Shown: positions 52,005-60,993, counted from the first letter of the stretch. The stretch: DNA of 64,000 bases from Candidatus Omnitrophota bacterium (GCA_018062515.1 JAGOSC010000002.1:1-64000); one strand, 5' to 3'. Notes: generated by a model not told the origin, from the sequence alone. A program made the numbers and translations.

Positions 52005-53138
52005 ATGAATCAGGCGAGAATCGCAATTTTTGTAATCTCCATAATGGCGATACCCGTTTTTGCTTTGGCAGAAACATTGACCATGACAACGTATTATCCT
52101 TCCCCTTTTGGTGTCTATCAATCATTAAGGTTGGCTCCCAACGCTTCAGCGCCAGCTTGCAGCGGTTCGACGACCGGAACGATGTATGTAGATACGTCAA
52201 ATATATTACAATATTGCGATGGAACATCCTATTCAACTATCGGTGAATGGATTTTAAGTGGAACGGATCTTTATCCTCGATCTTATGAGGATGCGAATGT
52301 CGGGATAGGAACCAACGAACCAGATGCGAAATTGCACATATTTAGTGATACTGACCCAACCGCTATCCGAATACAAACTGGTCTTTTGCCTTCCTGGGAA
52401 TTACAAGCTAATGACACAAATCCTCAGAAAGGATTTTCTATTTGGAGTGAATCTGTAGGAACGGTTTTGTCCATTTTACCCGCATCTGGAGGACTGGTTG
52501 GTATTCAAACAACCACACCTTCATCGGCATTGGAAGTGAATGGAGATATTGAATTAGAAGACAATTTGATTTTTAACGGAGTAACTCCAATGATTTCCAC
52601 AACACAAGCTGATTTATCTGTAGTCCCGAGCAGTGGCTTTAGCCTTCGGGCCGACCTTAGTGGAAGAGGTCGGTTTTACGTTTATGATGGGGATGTGGGG
52701 GATCATTTATTAACAGTTGATCAAACGACCAGACGCGTCGGAATCTTGAATGAGGCGCCGACATCGGAATTAGATGTTAATGGGACTGTTACGGCCATCA
52801 GCTATTTGTATGCTTCGGATGCTCGTTTTAAAGAAGATTTTAAACCAGTTTTAGGATTAGACGGCATTATGCAGTTGGAAGGTTTAAGTTATACCTGGAA
52901 AGAAAATGGCAAACATGATATTGGAATCACCGCCCAGGATGTGGAAAAAGTTTATCCGGAATTGGTGTATACGGATGAAAAGTCCGGTAAAAAATATGTG
53001 GAATACGGTAATTTAATTGCGCCGATGATCGAGGCCATTAAGGATCAGCAAAAATTAATTGAGTATCAAAACGCAGAAATTGATGCATTAAGGAAAGAAT
53101 TCCATCAAATGAAGCATGATATGGATTTTTTGCGTTAA
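52005..53138 (+). CDS. Exported tail-fibre-like protein with S74 chaperone/auto-processing domain
   Basis: 377 aa. Signal peptide at about 1-23 (IPVFALAE). A beta-rich stalk follows with VGIGTNEPDAKLHIF near residue 98 and later variants (LVGIQTTTPSSALEVNG, VGILNEAPTSELDVNG), the repeat common in fibre-like proteins. The C-terminal domain has ASDARFKEDFKPVLG (Ser271/Lys276 of the S74 dyad), LSYTWKENGKHDIGITAQDV and a final coiled coil (KDQQKLIEYQNAEIDALRKE). In phages and in the Myrf family this domain trimerizes the protein and then cuts itself off. Controlled by the c-di-GMP riboswitch just upstream. It is probably a trimeric surface adhesin. Confidence 0.82.
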   Translation: MNQARIAIFVISIMAIPVFALAETLTMTTYYPSPFGVYQSLRLAPNASAPACSGSTTGTMYVDTSNILQYCDGTSYSTIGEWILSGTDLYPRSYEDANVGIGTNEPDAKLHIFSDTDPTAIRIQTGLLPSWELQANDTNPQKGFSIWSESVGTVLSILPASGGLVGIQTTTPSSALEVNGDIELEDNLIFNGVTPMISTTQADLSVVPSSGFSLRADLSGRGRFYVYDGDVGDHLLTVDQTTRRVGILNEAPTSELDVNGTVTAISYLYASDARFKEDFKPVLGLDGIMQLEGLSYTWKENGKHDIGITAQDVEKVYPELVYTDEKSGKKYVEYGNLIAPMIEAIKDQQKLIEYQNAEIDALRKEFHQMKHDMDFLR

Positions 53139-53155
53139 ATTTTAGGAGAAAAAAG

Positions 53156-54415
53156 ATGATAAAATATCTTTGGGAAAAAACAATCTTCTTCGTCACAATT
53201 ATATTGTTTATGTTTGTTTCAACATCATATGCTGGTCAAGAAACGTGTGAGCGAGGAGAGTCTGGGTGTATTTGTTCATATACGAGAGATGGAAGTTATG
53301 TTTGTTATAAGACAAAGATAGGAGATTCATGTAATCCTCGCGGGACTTTTGGAAGCGATGGTCAGGACGGCGAAATTGGAATCGGAGCTGATACGGGAAA
53401 TATTGGGTCTTCTGAAGGATGTTATTGCGATGACGGTCCAACCGGAAAACAAAATTGCCGTACTTACGGAACGGAAACATCGGGATTTTTACTTGCTCAA
53501 GAGGCGGGACAAGGAAAAGTTCCGGCTTTACGAATAAATTTGACCTATACTTCTGACACGGAACCAAATCGCGGTGAGTTAGAATGTTGGGACATTACTA
53601 ACGAGAATCGTGAAGAATATTTTATCCCGACGGCTTCGCAGGAAGAATGGAATACTTTTAAAGCTAAGGTTTTAGAAAATACTGTGTCTGGTGTAACCAT
53701 GACTAAGTGTCCGAGTTGCGGAGATCGGATATGTTCTAATCCCGCCACTTATTGGGGATATATTGAAGGTTGCGGTTCTGATGACAGCATGAATCCATCA
53801 GTTGAAACCGGCGATCCGATGTGCAATACCGATTGTCATGCTTGTCCTATTGTTTGTGGGGACGGCGTTTGTGCCGCCGGAGCGGAAGATTGTACAGGCG
53901 GGATTGGAGATAATCCATGTGCTGATTGCGGAGCGTGTACCTGCGGAGACGCAGATTTCGATTGTACCGGGCAATGCGGTAAGTGTGCCGATTGTTCTCC
54001 CTGCTGTGAGGACGGAGTCTGTGATGCCACTGAAGATAATACAACTTGCGCGGCGGATTGCCCGGCAACAGGTGTATGCACGGGAGCAGTGCCGATTAAT
54101 TCAATATTATGTCCGGGAGATGATACAGGTTTAACAGCAGATGCGCCTAATTCATCAGTCACGGCTTGTACCCCTGGAACCAAATGTGAATATTTATGTA
54201 ACGCCAATACACAATTTGTTGCAGATGAATGCCGATATTGCGCGGTTGCAACAGGAAAAGGTTGCGATACTGGCGGGGGGGATGATTGTAGTCTTTTAGC
54301 TGATTGTTCCCTTAGTGATGGGTGTCCAGTTTTAGGCTATTGTCGTGTAGATTACACCGGTGACTGCAGCGTTTCTCCGTGCGGAGATTTATATGAATGT
54401 CAAATTTGTCTTTAG
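53156..54415 (+). CDS. Cys-rich exported protein
   Basis: 419 aa. Signal peptide at about 1-26 (VSTSYAGQE). Residues 27-60 have closely spaced Cys, then a mixed region, and from about residue 180 dense Cys repeats: CGDRICSN, CGDGVCAAGAEDC, CTCGDADFDC, CCEDGVCDATEDNTTC, and a tail with CDTGGGDDCSLLADC. The CGDGxC...E..C pattern is found in disulfide-rich extracellular modules. No enzyme motif. AGGAGAAA ribosome site; 17 bases after the fibre-like gene, so probably under the same c-di-GMP switch. Confidence 0.75.
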   Translation: MIKYLWEKTIFFVTIILFMFVSTSYAGQETCERGESGCICSYTRDGSYVCYKTKIGDSCNPRGTFGSDGQDGEIGIGADTGNIGSSEGCYCDDGPTGKQNCRTYGTETSGFLLAQEAGQGKVPALRINLTYTSDTEPNRGELECWDITNENREEYFIPTASQEEWNTFKAKVLENTVSGVTMTKCPSCGDRICSNPATYWGYIEGCGSDDSMNPSVETGDPMCNTDCHACPIVCGDGVCAAGAEDCTGGIGDNPCADCGACTCGDADFDCTGQCGKCADCSPCCEDGVCDATEDNTTCAADCPATGVCTGAVPINSILCPGDDTGLTADAPNSSVTACTPGTKCEYLCNANTQFVADECRYCAVATGKGCDTGGGDDCSLLADCSLSDGCPVLGYCRVDYTGDCSVSPCGDLYECQICL

Positions 54416-54590
54416 TTGCGTCAACTCAGCGGAAGTCATCCATACCATTTCCGCCGGGCTATGGTGATCCTTTAACTGGCCATTTCCTTTATATGATTGT
54501 CTGACAAATGTCATTAGTATTTGTAAAAATATAAATTTTTTCTAAACCATATATTCAAAAATTTTTACCAACATTCCTCAATAACTCTGC

Positions 54591-54619
54591 TTGAACAATA
54601 AAAAGTAATGATATATACT
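54591..54619 (+). promoter_or_regulatory. Promoter of the pilin-like Cys-rich gene
   Basis: TTGAAC (54591-54596), a 17-bp spacer and TATACT (54614-54619). In the same gap, GCGGAA/TTCCGC (54429-54454) forms a hairpin with no T-run. Confidence 0.65.
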
Positions 54620-54644
54620 ATCACTACTTATAAGGCTCTTATTT

Positions 54645-55883
54645 ATGCGGAGATTCTCCCAAAAAATAAATTTTAAAAAGGGGCAAAGCATTTTCGAATA
54701 TGCCCTTTTGATTTTTTTAGCCCTCGCCGGAGTTTATATTCTGACTCCTTTTGTTGTCCGTTCATGGAACGGAAATATTAAAGGTTGGCAAGATTCAATG
54801 ACCGACTCCTACCAAGAACCCATTGGGGCAGCGCCTCCAAGAGCTACTCATATAGATTGTCAATGTTCTTATCAATGTAATAATCCACCTCCGGGCGGAG
54901 ACGGCCTTTGTTGTGGGCATGGCACCTGTGAAGAATATCAAAATGCCATGGTATGGACCTGTAATCATGCTGGTTGTCAGGATCCTCCGGGCGGAGAAGT
55001 TAATAGATACGATTGTAGTGACGAAAACCCAGGATGTTGCACAACACCGGTTAAATTGAAGGTGCCGGATTACTGTGGTGAAACTCCGTGTTTGCCTGAG
55101 GAAGTACCGGCCGGATATTTTTGTGGAGGGGATCCGCACACGCCACCTAATCCATGGGAAAGATACGTCTGTGAACCTGATCCGAGCTGCGTATATCAAT
55201 GTGATCCACAATCCCCCGCGCCATGTGTTTTTCCTTTGCCTTGTGCTACACCGAAGGTAGGATATCATAATGATATTTGCCGAAATGACAATTTAAATTT
55301 ACCGGGTCCGGACGATACGTTAATGACCTTCGTTGAAAGAGGCAAATGTAGCAGTCCGTCAGAGTATCCAAAATGTGAATGGGAATGTGAGCTACCGTAT
55401 CACCCTGATAGAATGCATACTGAATGTAAATGTCCACCAGGATCTTGGGATCCGCCAGACCCTCCTCCTCCCGCTCCTCCTGTAGTTGAATGTGTCATGG
55501 ATTGCGGTGCAGGCGCTTTAGATGGCTCTTGCGATCCAAGGACGCCCGGTCTGGGCGAACCAACCCGCTGTGAAGATTTAACATCGTTTCAAGCTTGTCA
55601 AGCCTATAGAGGCGTATGTTCTTGGGACTCTTCAGCAAGTCCTGCAACATGTGAAACAGTCCTGACTTGTTCGGATTTGCGAACAAATGTGACATTAACA
55701 CAGCCTGACCCGGCAATTTACGCTCAATTTACCCGTTGTGATTCTATTCCATGGTGTGGGTGGACCGGTCCAGGTGGCGGATACTGTTGTCCAGCGGTTT
55801 TATCAGTCGATTGTCCTACTGGTGAGGCGCAAAAAGGATCATGCCCGGCAGGTGAAGTTGTGAGATGTTGTGAAGAGCTCTAG
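54645..55883 (+). CDS. Pilin-like N-terminus fused to a Cys-rich extracellular domain
   Basis: 412 aa. The N-terminus has a basic leader and KKGQSIFEYALLIFLALAG, resembling the G/xxxxEY prepilin site and hydrophobic helix of Flp/TadE pseudopilins (GQxxxEYAL). After a short linker (to about residue 65), the rest is an extracellular region with Cys-rich clusters (CQCSYQC, CCGHGTCEEY) and a Pro-rich break (PPDPPPPAPP near residue 270). No family recognised for the ectodomain. It could be a large minor pilin or a fibre-tip protein. Own promoter; about 40 bases before the paralogous small proteins. Confidence 0.75.
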   Translation: MRRFSQKINFKKGQSIFEYALLIFLALAGVYILTPFVVRSWNGNIKGWQDSMTDSYQEPIGAAPPRATHIDCQCSYQCNNPPPGGDGLCCGHGTCEEYQNAMVWTCNHAGCQDPPGGEVNRYDCSDENPGCCTTPVKLKVPDYCGETPCLPEEVPAGYFCGGDPHTPPNPWERYVCEPDPSCVYQCDPQSPAPCVFPLPCATPKVGYHNDICRNDNLNLPGPDDTLMTFVERGKCSSPSEYPKCEWECELPYHPDRMHTECKCPPGSWDPPDPPPPAPPVVECVMDCGAGALDGSCDPRTPGLGEPTRCEDLTSFQACQAYRGVCSWDSSASPATCETVLTCSDLRTNVTLTQPDPAIYAQFTRCDSIPWCGWTGPGGGYCCPAVLSVDCPTGEAQKGSCPAGEVVRCCEEL

Positions 55884-55924
55884 TTCATTAATCTGTTATA
55901 TTAAATTTTATGGGGAGGCTAATT

Positions 55925-56341
55925 ATGGCCGTTAGGAATTTTAAAATCCTATTTCTTCTTTTTCTCGTAACAAATATTCTTATTGTGGGTTTAAATTTTT
56001 TGAACATAAACTCTAAAGAAGAAGTTGACGCCCAATGTATAAAAGTTTTACAAGGATATCCACCAATTGAGAATATAGATGCCTGGGATAGTAGTGGGGC
56101 TTGCGATTCACGAGCTGGATGGGACTCCTCTAAAAAATATTCTTTATGCGTTTTATCCAAAGTGGAACATCAGGATGATAGTGGTGATGATTGTAGTGAA
56201 GACACTGGAAATTTTAGTAGATGTGAACTTTCGAGAATTGGGCCGCTTAGTTCAGATGGTAGAGATTTTTGGCATATACAGGCCTCACGACATCCTGCGT
56301 GCAATAGTTGTATACGATGCCAGGCATTATGTATAAACTAA
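55925..56341 (+). CDS. Small exported Cys-rich protein, paralogue 1 of 3
   Basis: 138 aa. Single N-terminal hydrophobic helix (ILFLLFLVTNILIVGLNFL), then KEEVDAQC where a signal peptidase could cut after VDA, and a Cys-rich soluble part ending CIRCQALCIN. The N-terminal helix and the DAQ/NAQ site are shared with the next two genes. The start is 55925, with GGGGAGG six bases before it. No known family. Confidence 0.72.
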   Translation: MAVRNFKILFLLFLVTNILIVGLNFLNINSKEEVDAQCIKVLQGYPPIENIDAWDSSGACDSRAGWDSSKKYSLCVLSKVEHQDDSGDDCSEDTGNFSRCELSRIGPLSSDGRDFWHIQASRHPACNSCIRCQALCIN

Positions 56342-56365
56342 ATATTTTCTATTAGGAGATTTGCT

Positions 56366-56740
56366 ATGACCGTCAACAACATTAAAACACCAATGATTCT
56401 TTTTTTTCTATTTAATATTCTTGTATTAGCCTTTAATTTCTTTATTAGTCAATCCAGCGATAAAGTTAACGCTCAACCGGTATGTGAGCAAGTTTTAACC
56501 CATTTATCTGAGGGATTGAGTACATGTTTCCAGAAAAACGCGAGTTGTGGCCTTCAAACAGATATAACAACTGGGAGTCCGGCCTTTTGTTTTTTGACAA
56601 GAGTGTATCAACAGGATTCTGCTAGGGATGATCTGTCGTCTTGTTTGCTGCAAAAGCGGACTCAGGATAATGAATGGCAATTGGACTCAATAGCAAACAA
56701 TAATAATAGGGTTGCATGCGAGGCTCAGTGCATAAAATAA
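56366..56740 (+). CDS. Small exported Cys-rich protein, paralogue 2 of 3
   Basis: 124 aa. Helix PMILFFLFNILVLAFNFF, then SDKVNAQPVC as the probable cleavage region, a middle with CGLQ and SCLL, and an end with CEAQCIK. The most diverged of the three (the C-terminal IRC motif is missing). A TAGGAG site precedes the ATG. Function unknown. Confidence 0.7.
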   Translation: MTVNNIKTPMILFFLFNILVLAFNFFISQSSDKVNAQPVCEQVLTHLSEGLSTCFQKNASCGLQTDITTGSPAFCFLTRVYQQDSARDDLSSCLLQKRTQDNEWQLDSIANNNNRVACEAQCIK

Positions 56741-56766
56741 AAATTTGAAATATGAAGGAAGTTAAT

Positions 56767-57150
56767 ATGTCTATCAAAAATAGAAAAAAATTATACATAT
56801 TCTTTTTGGTATTTAATATTTTTATAGTTAGCCTGAATTTTTTCTTAATAAGATCAAAAGATGAGGTTAACGCGCAATGTATGTCGCCAATTCTGGGAAT
56901 TCCAACACAAACTCTAGAGGCCACGCAAGGTAATACTTGTGCTTCAACTGGGGATCAGCATTCAACACTGCCTGCGACGTTGTGTTATCTGACTTTAGTA
57001 GAACATCAGGATGATAAAACTCGGACGGACAATTTGGCTGAATGTCATGTTTATCAGAACGGAGACCATTGGACTTTACATGCAGGGGGTCCATCATCGG
57101 GAAATGGTACAGAGACTTGTATAAGATGTAAAGCGGAATGTATGAGGTAG
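56767..57150 (+). CDS. Small exported Cys-rich protein, paralogue 3 of 3
   Basis: 127 aa. Helix KLYIFFLVFNIFIVSLNFF, then KDEVNAQC, a shared LTLVEHQDD segment (paralogue 1 has LSKVEHQDD), and the end CIRCKAECMR. AAGGAAG lies just before the ATG at 56767; an upstream ATG at 56752 is rejected since that ribosome site lies after it. Last gene before a long AT-rich gap. Confidence 0.7.
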   Translation: MSIKNRKKLYIFFLVFNIFIVSLNFFLIRSKDEVNAQCMSPILGIPTQTLEATQGNTCASTGDQHSTLPATLCYLTLVEHQDDKTRTDNLAECHVYQNGDHWTLHAGGPSSGNGTETCIRCKAECMR

Positions 57151-57452
57151 AATCATCGAAATGTTGATTAAATATTTGATACAATTTTTAAAGGGAGATC
57201 ATTGATTTTTTAAAAATAAACTAAAATTTTCATCATAACAAAAAAATACTGATGATTTTTGTCAATATTTTCAATATATTTTCATTTCGCTATTGAAATT
57301 TATTAAATTGTGTTTTATATTTGTCTTGTAAATTAATATTTCCACTTAGTCACTCCCCAAAACTTAAGATTACAAATTTTAGAAAATGATTGATAATTGC
57401 GTTAACCTTGTTAAACTGAACACAAGGTAACCAACTTATACAGATTTTTACT
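57151..57452. other. AT-rich intergenic region before the PilZ genes
   Basis: 302 bases without a coding frame that I can support. It holds a candidate promoter, TTGATA (57390-57395), a 16-bp spacer and TAAACT (57412-57417), and a leader palindrome GTTAACCTTG (57401-57410)/ACAAGGTAAC (57422-57431) with one bulged A. The first 200 bases are close to homopolymeric A/T runs with no clear hairpin terminator. Confidence 0.5.
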
Positions 57453-57779
57453 ATGAATAGAGAATTAAACAAACGAAAAAATAAGAGACTGAATTGCGAA
57501 GTCCCTGTAGAAAGTAAAGAGGGGGCTATTTTTGATGCGAGCAGTGTCGTCGATATCAGTCAAGGCGGTTTAGGATTTGTTTCTGCCCGCCGTATTCCTG
57601 TCAATAAACGAATTCCCATTGAAATTGATTTAAAAGAAGATGATGATTCTGTTCTGGTGATCGGCCGCGTTTTATATTCCAAATTAATTTCAGGTTCGTC
57701 AAATTACCGTATCGGTGTCACATTTGAAAATGTGATGCGCGGTTCTAAAGTACGTCTCCAGCAATATTTTCATAAATAA
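57453..57779 (+). CDS. Stand-alone PilZ-domain protein
   Basis: 108 aa, one PilZ domain. RKNKR (RxxxR) near residues 8-12 and DISQGGLGFVS (DxSxxG) near 33-43 are the c-di-GMP-binding motifs; the rest of the beta barrel includes GRVLYSK and YRIGVTFEN. No other domain. Adjacent to a second PilZ gene and downstream of the c-di-GMP riboswitch locus, which supports a c-di-GMP circuit here. Confidence 0.88.
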   Translation: MNRELNKRKNKRLNCEVPVESKEGAIFDASSVVDISQGGLGFVSARRIPVNKRIPIEIDLKEDDDSVLVIGRVLYSKLISGSSNYRIGVTFENVMRGSKVRLQQYFHK

Positions 57780-57786
57780 TATATCT

Positions 57787-58140
57787 ATGTTTGAAGAAAT
57801 CCGAAAAGATGACCGGCGTTTATTCGACCGATTTTCTGCCCGTTACCCGGCGAAATTCAAGGACGAGCGCGAATCATTCGGAGAAAATGTGCAGTTATGT
57901 GACGCATCCGCCTTCGGAGCGCAATTTTCCTCAAGAGACAGACTGTTTTTAAATGACAAAATTGCTTTGGAAGTAGAATTGCCGGATGGTTTGGCGCCGA
58001 TGGATTTACGCGGCGAAGTGGTTTGGATCAGAAAAAATGCAGCGAATTCTTGGAATATCGGTTTGAAATTTTATCAAGTTGAGCTTCTTCGAATGGCCCG
58101 CCTCTATAAATTCCAATCCCAAACATTATCTTCATCATAA
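57787..58140 (+). CDS. Second stand-alone PilZ-domain protein
   Basis: 117 aa. RFSAR within DRFSARYPAKF gives RxxxR, and DASAFGAQFSS gives DxSxxG. GEVVWIRKNAANSWNIGLKFYQ is the usual final strand of PilZ. It follows the first PilZ gene by 7 bases but is only distantly similar to it, so this is not a fresh duplication. Confidence 0.87.
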   Translation: MFEEIRKDDRRLFDRFSARYPAKFKDERESFGENVQLCDASAFGAQFSSRDRLFLNDKIALEVELPDGLAPMDLRGEVVWIRKNAANSWNIGLKFYQVELLRMARLYKFQSQTLSSS

Positions 58141-58164
58141 ATTAATCAATATATTTATTTAATC

Positions 58165-58192
58165 TTGACCGGGCTTGATTGTCCGTGATAAA
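58165..58192 (+). promoter_or_regulatory. Promoter of the GH94 phosphorylase gene
   Basis: TTGACC (58165-58170), a 16-bp spacer and GATAAA (58187-58192). Confidence 0.55.
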
Positions 58193-58244
58193 CTTTCAAA
58201 GTTTAACTCAAGCTGAAAACACAATTATATTAATAACTTAACAC

Positions 58245-60941
58245 ATGTCCCATCCTTTGTACCGCTATAATGATGACCAGATTTCGTTTAAATCTGACAA
58301 AGCCGGTTTCAACCGTACGATGTATTTTCCCTTGTGCGGCCCGACATCTAATCACCTAAAATCTTCCATAACTGCCTATTTATCAGGCGATATTAAGCTC
58401 GATAAAAACCGCTATTTAACCAAACCTGTTTCCACGGAAGACTTGCGTCAGCCTCTACGTAATGTTTATCTTCAAATCGACAAAAACATTTTTAGTTTAG
58501 CTAATCCTCAGGATGATCCAAAGACCATTAACGTTGAGGCCGGCCCATTGTGGCATAAAGTCGTTAAACTTGATCCTCAATCTGAAATTGCTATTGAAGC
58601 TTTAAATTTTATGCCTGTCAGCGGCGAGAATGCGGAATTAATGCGTGTGACAATCACAAATCATTCTTCTATCGTTAAAACAATGACGCCAACGGTCGCA
58701 ATACCTTTATTTGCCCGCGCCTTGGAAAATAAACATGATCATGAACATGTGACGAGTTTACTTAACCGTATAAAACAAACCGAACATGGCGTTATGGTTT
58801 CTCCGACGATGAAATTTGATGAACAAGGTCATAAGCCCAACAAAGACGTCTATTTTGTTTTTGGCATTGAAGATAATGGCCAGCGTATCAAAGGTTCTTT
58901 TCCGACGGTAGAAACATTTTGTGGTTTGGTGGGCGATTTTAATCAGCCCGACGCTGTAATCACAAATAAAGAACCGGAAGATCTGCATGGGGATGATTTG
59001 CAAGGCCAAGAAGCGGTCGGCGCGCTGCGGTTTTACGATCTCACCTTAAATCCGAAAGAATCCAAAACGTATTTTATCGTGATTGGAATCGCCGGGAATG
59101 AAAAACAAGCTGAAGAGGTATTTAATCGTTTTAAATTTAGTGAACAATTCAATCATGCGTTTACAGAAAATAATGCATTTTGGCTGAAAAAAACGGATTC
59201 CATCATTGTCGACACACAGAATAAAGATTTTAACGCATGGATGCGTTGGGTCACCATTCAGCCGGTATTAAGAAGAATTTTCGGTTGTTCATTTCTTCCG
59301 GATCATGATTACGGAAAAGGCGGAAAAGGCTGGCGCGATATTTGGCAGGATTTATTATCTTTAATTCTCATCGAACCGGAACAAGTGAAAGAGGCTTTAC
59401 TGAATAATTTTGCCGGTATTCGCATGGACGGCTCTAATGCGACGATCATTGGTTCGAATCCCGGAGAATTTATCGCTGATCGGAATGCCATATCCCGAGT
59501 GTGGATGGATCATGGTGTTTGGCCGCTCATGACCTTGTTTCTTTATATTCATCAAACCGGTGATTTTGACATTTTATTGGCCGATAATACGTATTTTAAA
59601 GATCGGCAATTATCGAGAAATTATCGACGGGACAGTGCGGAATCCATTGATGAGGGCAATAAGTTAAAAGACATTCATAATAAAATTTATAAGGGAACGA
59701 TTATTGAGCATCTTTTGGTTCAGCATCTTGTTCAGTTTTTTAATGTCGGTGAACACAATATTATTCGTCTGGAAAATGCCGATTGGAATGACGGTTTGGA
59801 TATGGCCTTTCAGCGTGGAGAAAGTGTCGCGTTTACGTGTCAGTATGCGGGAAACATGTTTCAGTTGGCAACGATGCTGGAACAATTATCGACGAGATTA
59901 CAGGTGCAGGAATTATCTTTAGCCAAAGAGCTAGCGATATTAATGGATACGATCAATCAACCGATTGATTATTCCAAGGTTCAAGCCAAAAAGACATTAC
60001 TGTTTGATCAATATTTTAAATCCGTCGAACCGAAACTTTCCGGAGAGAAAATCAGTCTTAACATACAAGACATTGTCAGTGATTTGCGTAAAAAAGGCCA
60101 ATGGATTTTTGATCATATCCGTCGGCAAGAGAAGATAACGGTTTCCAATCAAACTTGGTTTAATGGGTACTACGATAATAATGGGAAGCAAGTAGAAGGC
60201 CAAATCGGAAAAACGATTCGGATGACTTTGACCGGACAAGTCTTCGCGGTCATGAGCGGTTTGGCTCAAAAAGATGAAATCAAACAAGTGATCGCGGCGG
60301 CGGAACAGTTTCTTAAAGATGAAAAGCTCGGCGGATATCGTCTCAATTCCGATTTTAAAGTTCCTCATTATCTTGAATTAGGCCGGGCATTCGGTTTTGC
60401 TTTTGGAACCAAAGAAAACGGCGCTTTTTTCAGTCACATGATTGTGATGTACGCGTTTGCTTTATATAAACAAGGTTTTGCCCGGGAAGGCTATGGGATT
60501 TTGCAATCCATTTTCAAAATGGCGATGGACACGGACAAAAGCTGGATTTATCCCGGAATTCCTGAATATTTTGATTCCCATGGCCGGGGAAAATATCATT
60601 ATTTAACCGGATCGGCGAGTTGGCTGGTCTTAACTGTTTTAAATCAAATGTTTGGTATAGCCGGATATAATGGTCAGCTCATGTTAGCTCCGAAATTAGT
60701 CAAAGAACAATTTGGTTCGGATGGAAAAGTCTCGATTCAATGTTATTTTGCCGGAAAGAGATTAAATATTACTTATATAAATTTAACTTTAAAGGATTAT
60801 GGTCAATACAAAGTCAAAGAAGTTGAATTCAATGGCCGTCCATTAACGTCCGTCCAGAATGAATTATCAGAATTTCTTCTCGAGCGTTCGTGGATTGAGA
60901 AATCGGCGGATGAAATAAATCTGGCGGTTAAATTAGGTTAA
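58245..60941 (+). CDS. GH94-type glycoside phosphorylase
   Basis: 898 aa. N-terminal beta-sandwich (about 1-290), a linker and an (alpha/alpha)6 barrel. GKGGKGWRDIWQDLLSL, DRNAISRVWMDHGVWPLMT and ENADWNDGLDMA (the DWNDG at 513-517, where the family's catalytic Asp lies) match cellobiose/cellobionate-type phosphorylases, which split beta-glycosides with phosphate. The C-terminal barrel end with HYLTGSASWLVL is also typical. The substrate (cellobiose, chitobiose or a beta-glucan) cannot be set from sequence. An importer follows. Confidence 0.87.
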   Translation: MSHPLYRYNDDQISFKSDKAGFNRTMYFPLCGPTSNHLKSSITAYLSGDIKLDKNRYLTKPVSTEDLRQPLRNVYLQIDKNIFSLANPQDDPKTINVEAGPLWHKVVKLDPQSEIAIEALNFMPVSGENAELMRVTITNHSSIVKTMTPTVAIPLFARALENKHDHEHVTSLLNRIKQTEHGVMVSPTMKFDEQGHKPNKDVYFVFGIEDNGQRIKGSFPTVETFCGLVGDFNQPDAVITNKEPEDLHGDDLQGQEAVGALRFYDLTLNPKESKTYFIVIGIAGNEKQAEEVFNRFKFSEQFNHAFTENNAFWLKKTDSIIVDTQNKDFNAWMRWVTIQPVLRRIFGCSFLPDHDYGKGGKGWRDIWQDLLSLILIEPEQVKEALLNNFAGIRMDGSNATIIGSNPGEFIADRNAISRVWMDHGVWPLMTLFLYIHQTGDFDILLADNTYFKDRQLSRNYRRDSAESIDEGNKLKDIHNKIYKGTIIEHLLVQHLVQFFNVGEHNIIRLENADWNDGLDMAFQRGESVAFTCQYAGNMFQLATMLEQLSTRLQVQELSLAKELAILMDTINQPIDYSKVQAKKTLLFDQYFKSVEPKLSGEKISLNIQDIVSDLRKKGQWIFDHIRRQEKITVSNQTWFNGYYDNNGKQVEGQIGKTIRMTLTGQVFAVMSGLAQKDEIKQVIAAAEQFLKDEKLGGYRLNSDFKVPHYLELGRAFGFAFGTKENGAFFSHMIVMYAFALYKQGFAREGYGILQSIFKMAMDTDKSWIYPGIPEYFDSHGRGKYHYLTGSASWLVLTVLNQMFGIAGYNGQLMLAPKLVKEQFGSDGKVSIQCYFAGKRLNITYINLTLKDYGQYKVKEVEFNGRPLTSVQNELSEFLLERSWIEKSADEINLAVKLG

Positions 60942-60993
60942 GTAAATTATCCACACCCTACAGCTGGAATATAATTTACTTAATTAAAGGTTT

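Noticed and set aside
53836..54207. Minus-strand 123-aa ORF inside the Cys-rich gene
   Set aside because: Produced by the biased composition of Cys-rich codons on the other strand.
54795..55268. Minus-strand 157-aa ORF inside the pilin-like gene
   Set aside because: Composition artefact; the + strand frame has a promoter, leader helix and patterned Cys.
52005..58140. Prophage remnant
   Set aside because: Apart from the S74 domain there are no capsid, tail, integrase or lysis genes, and the S74 protein has a signal peptide.
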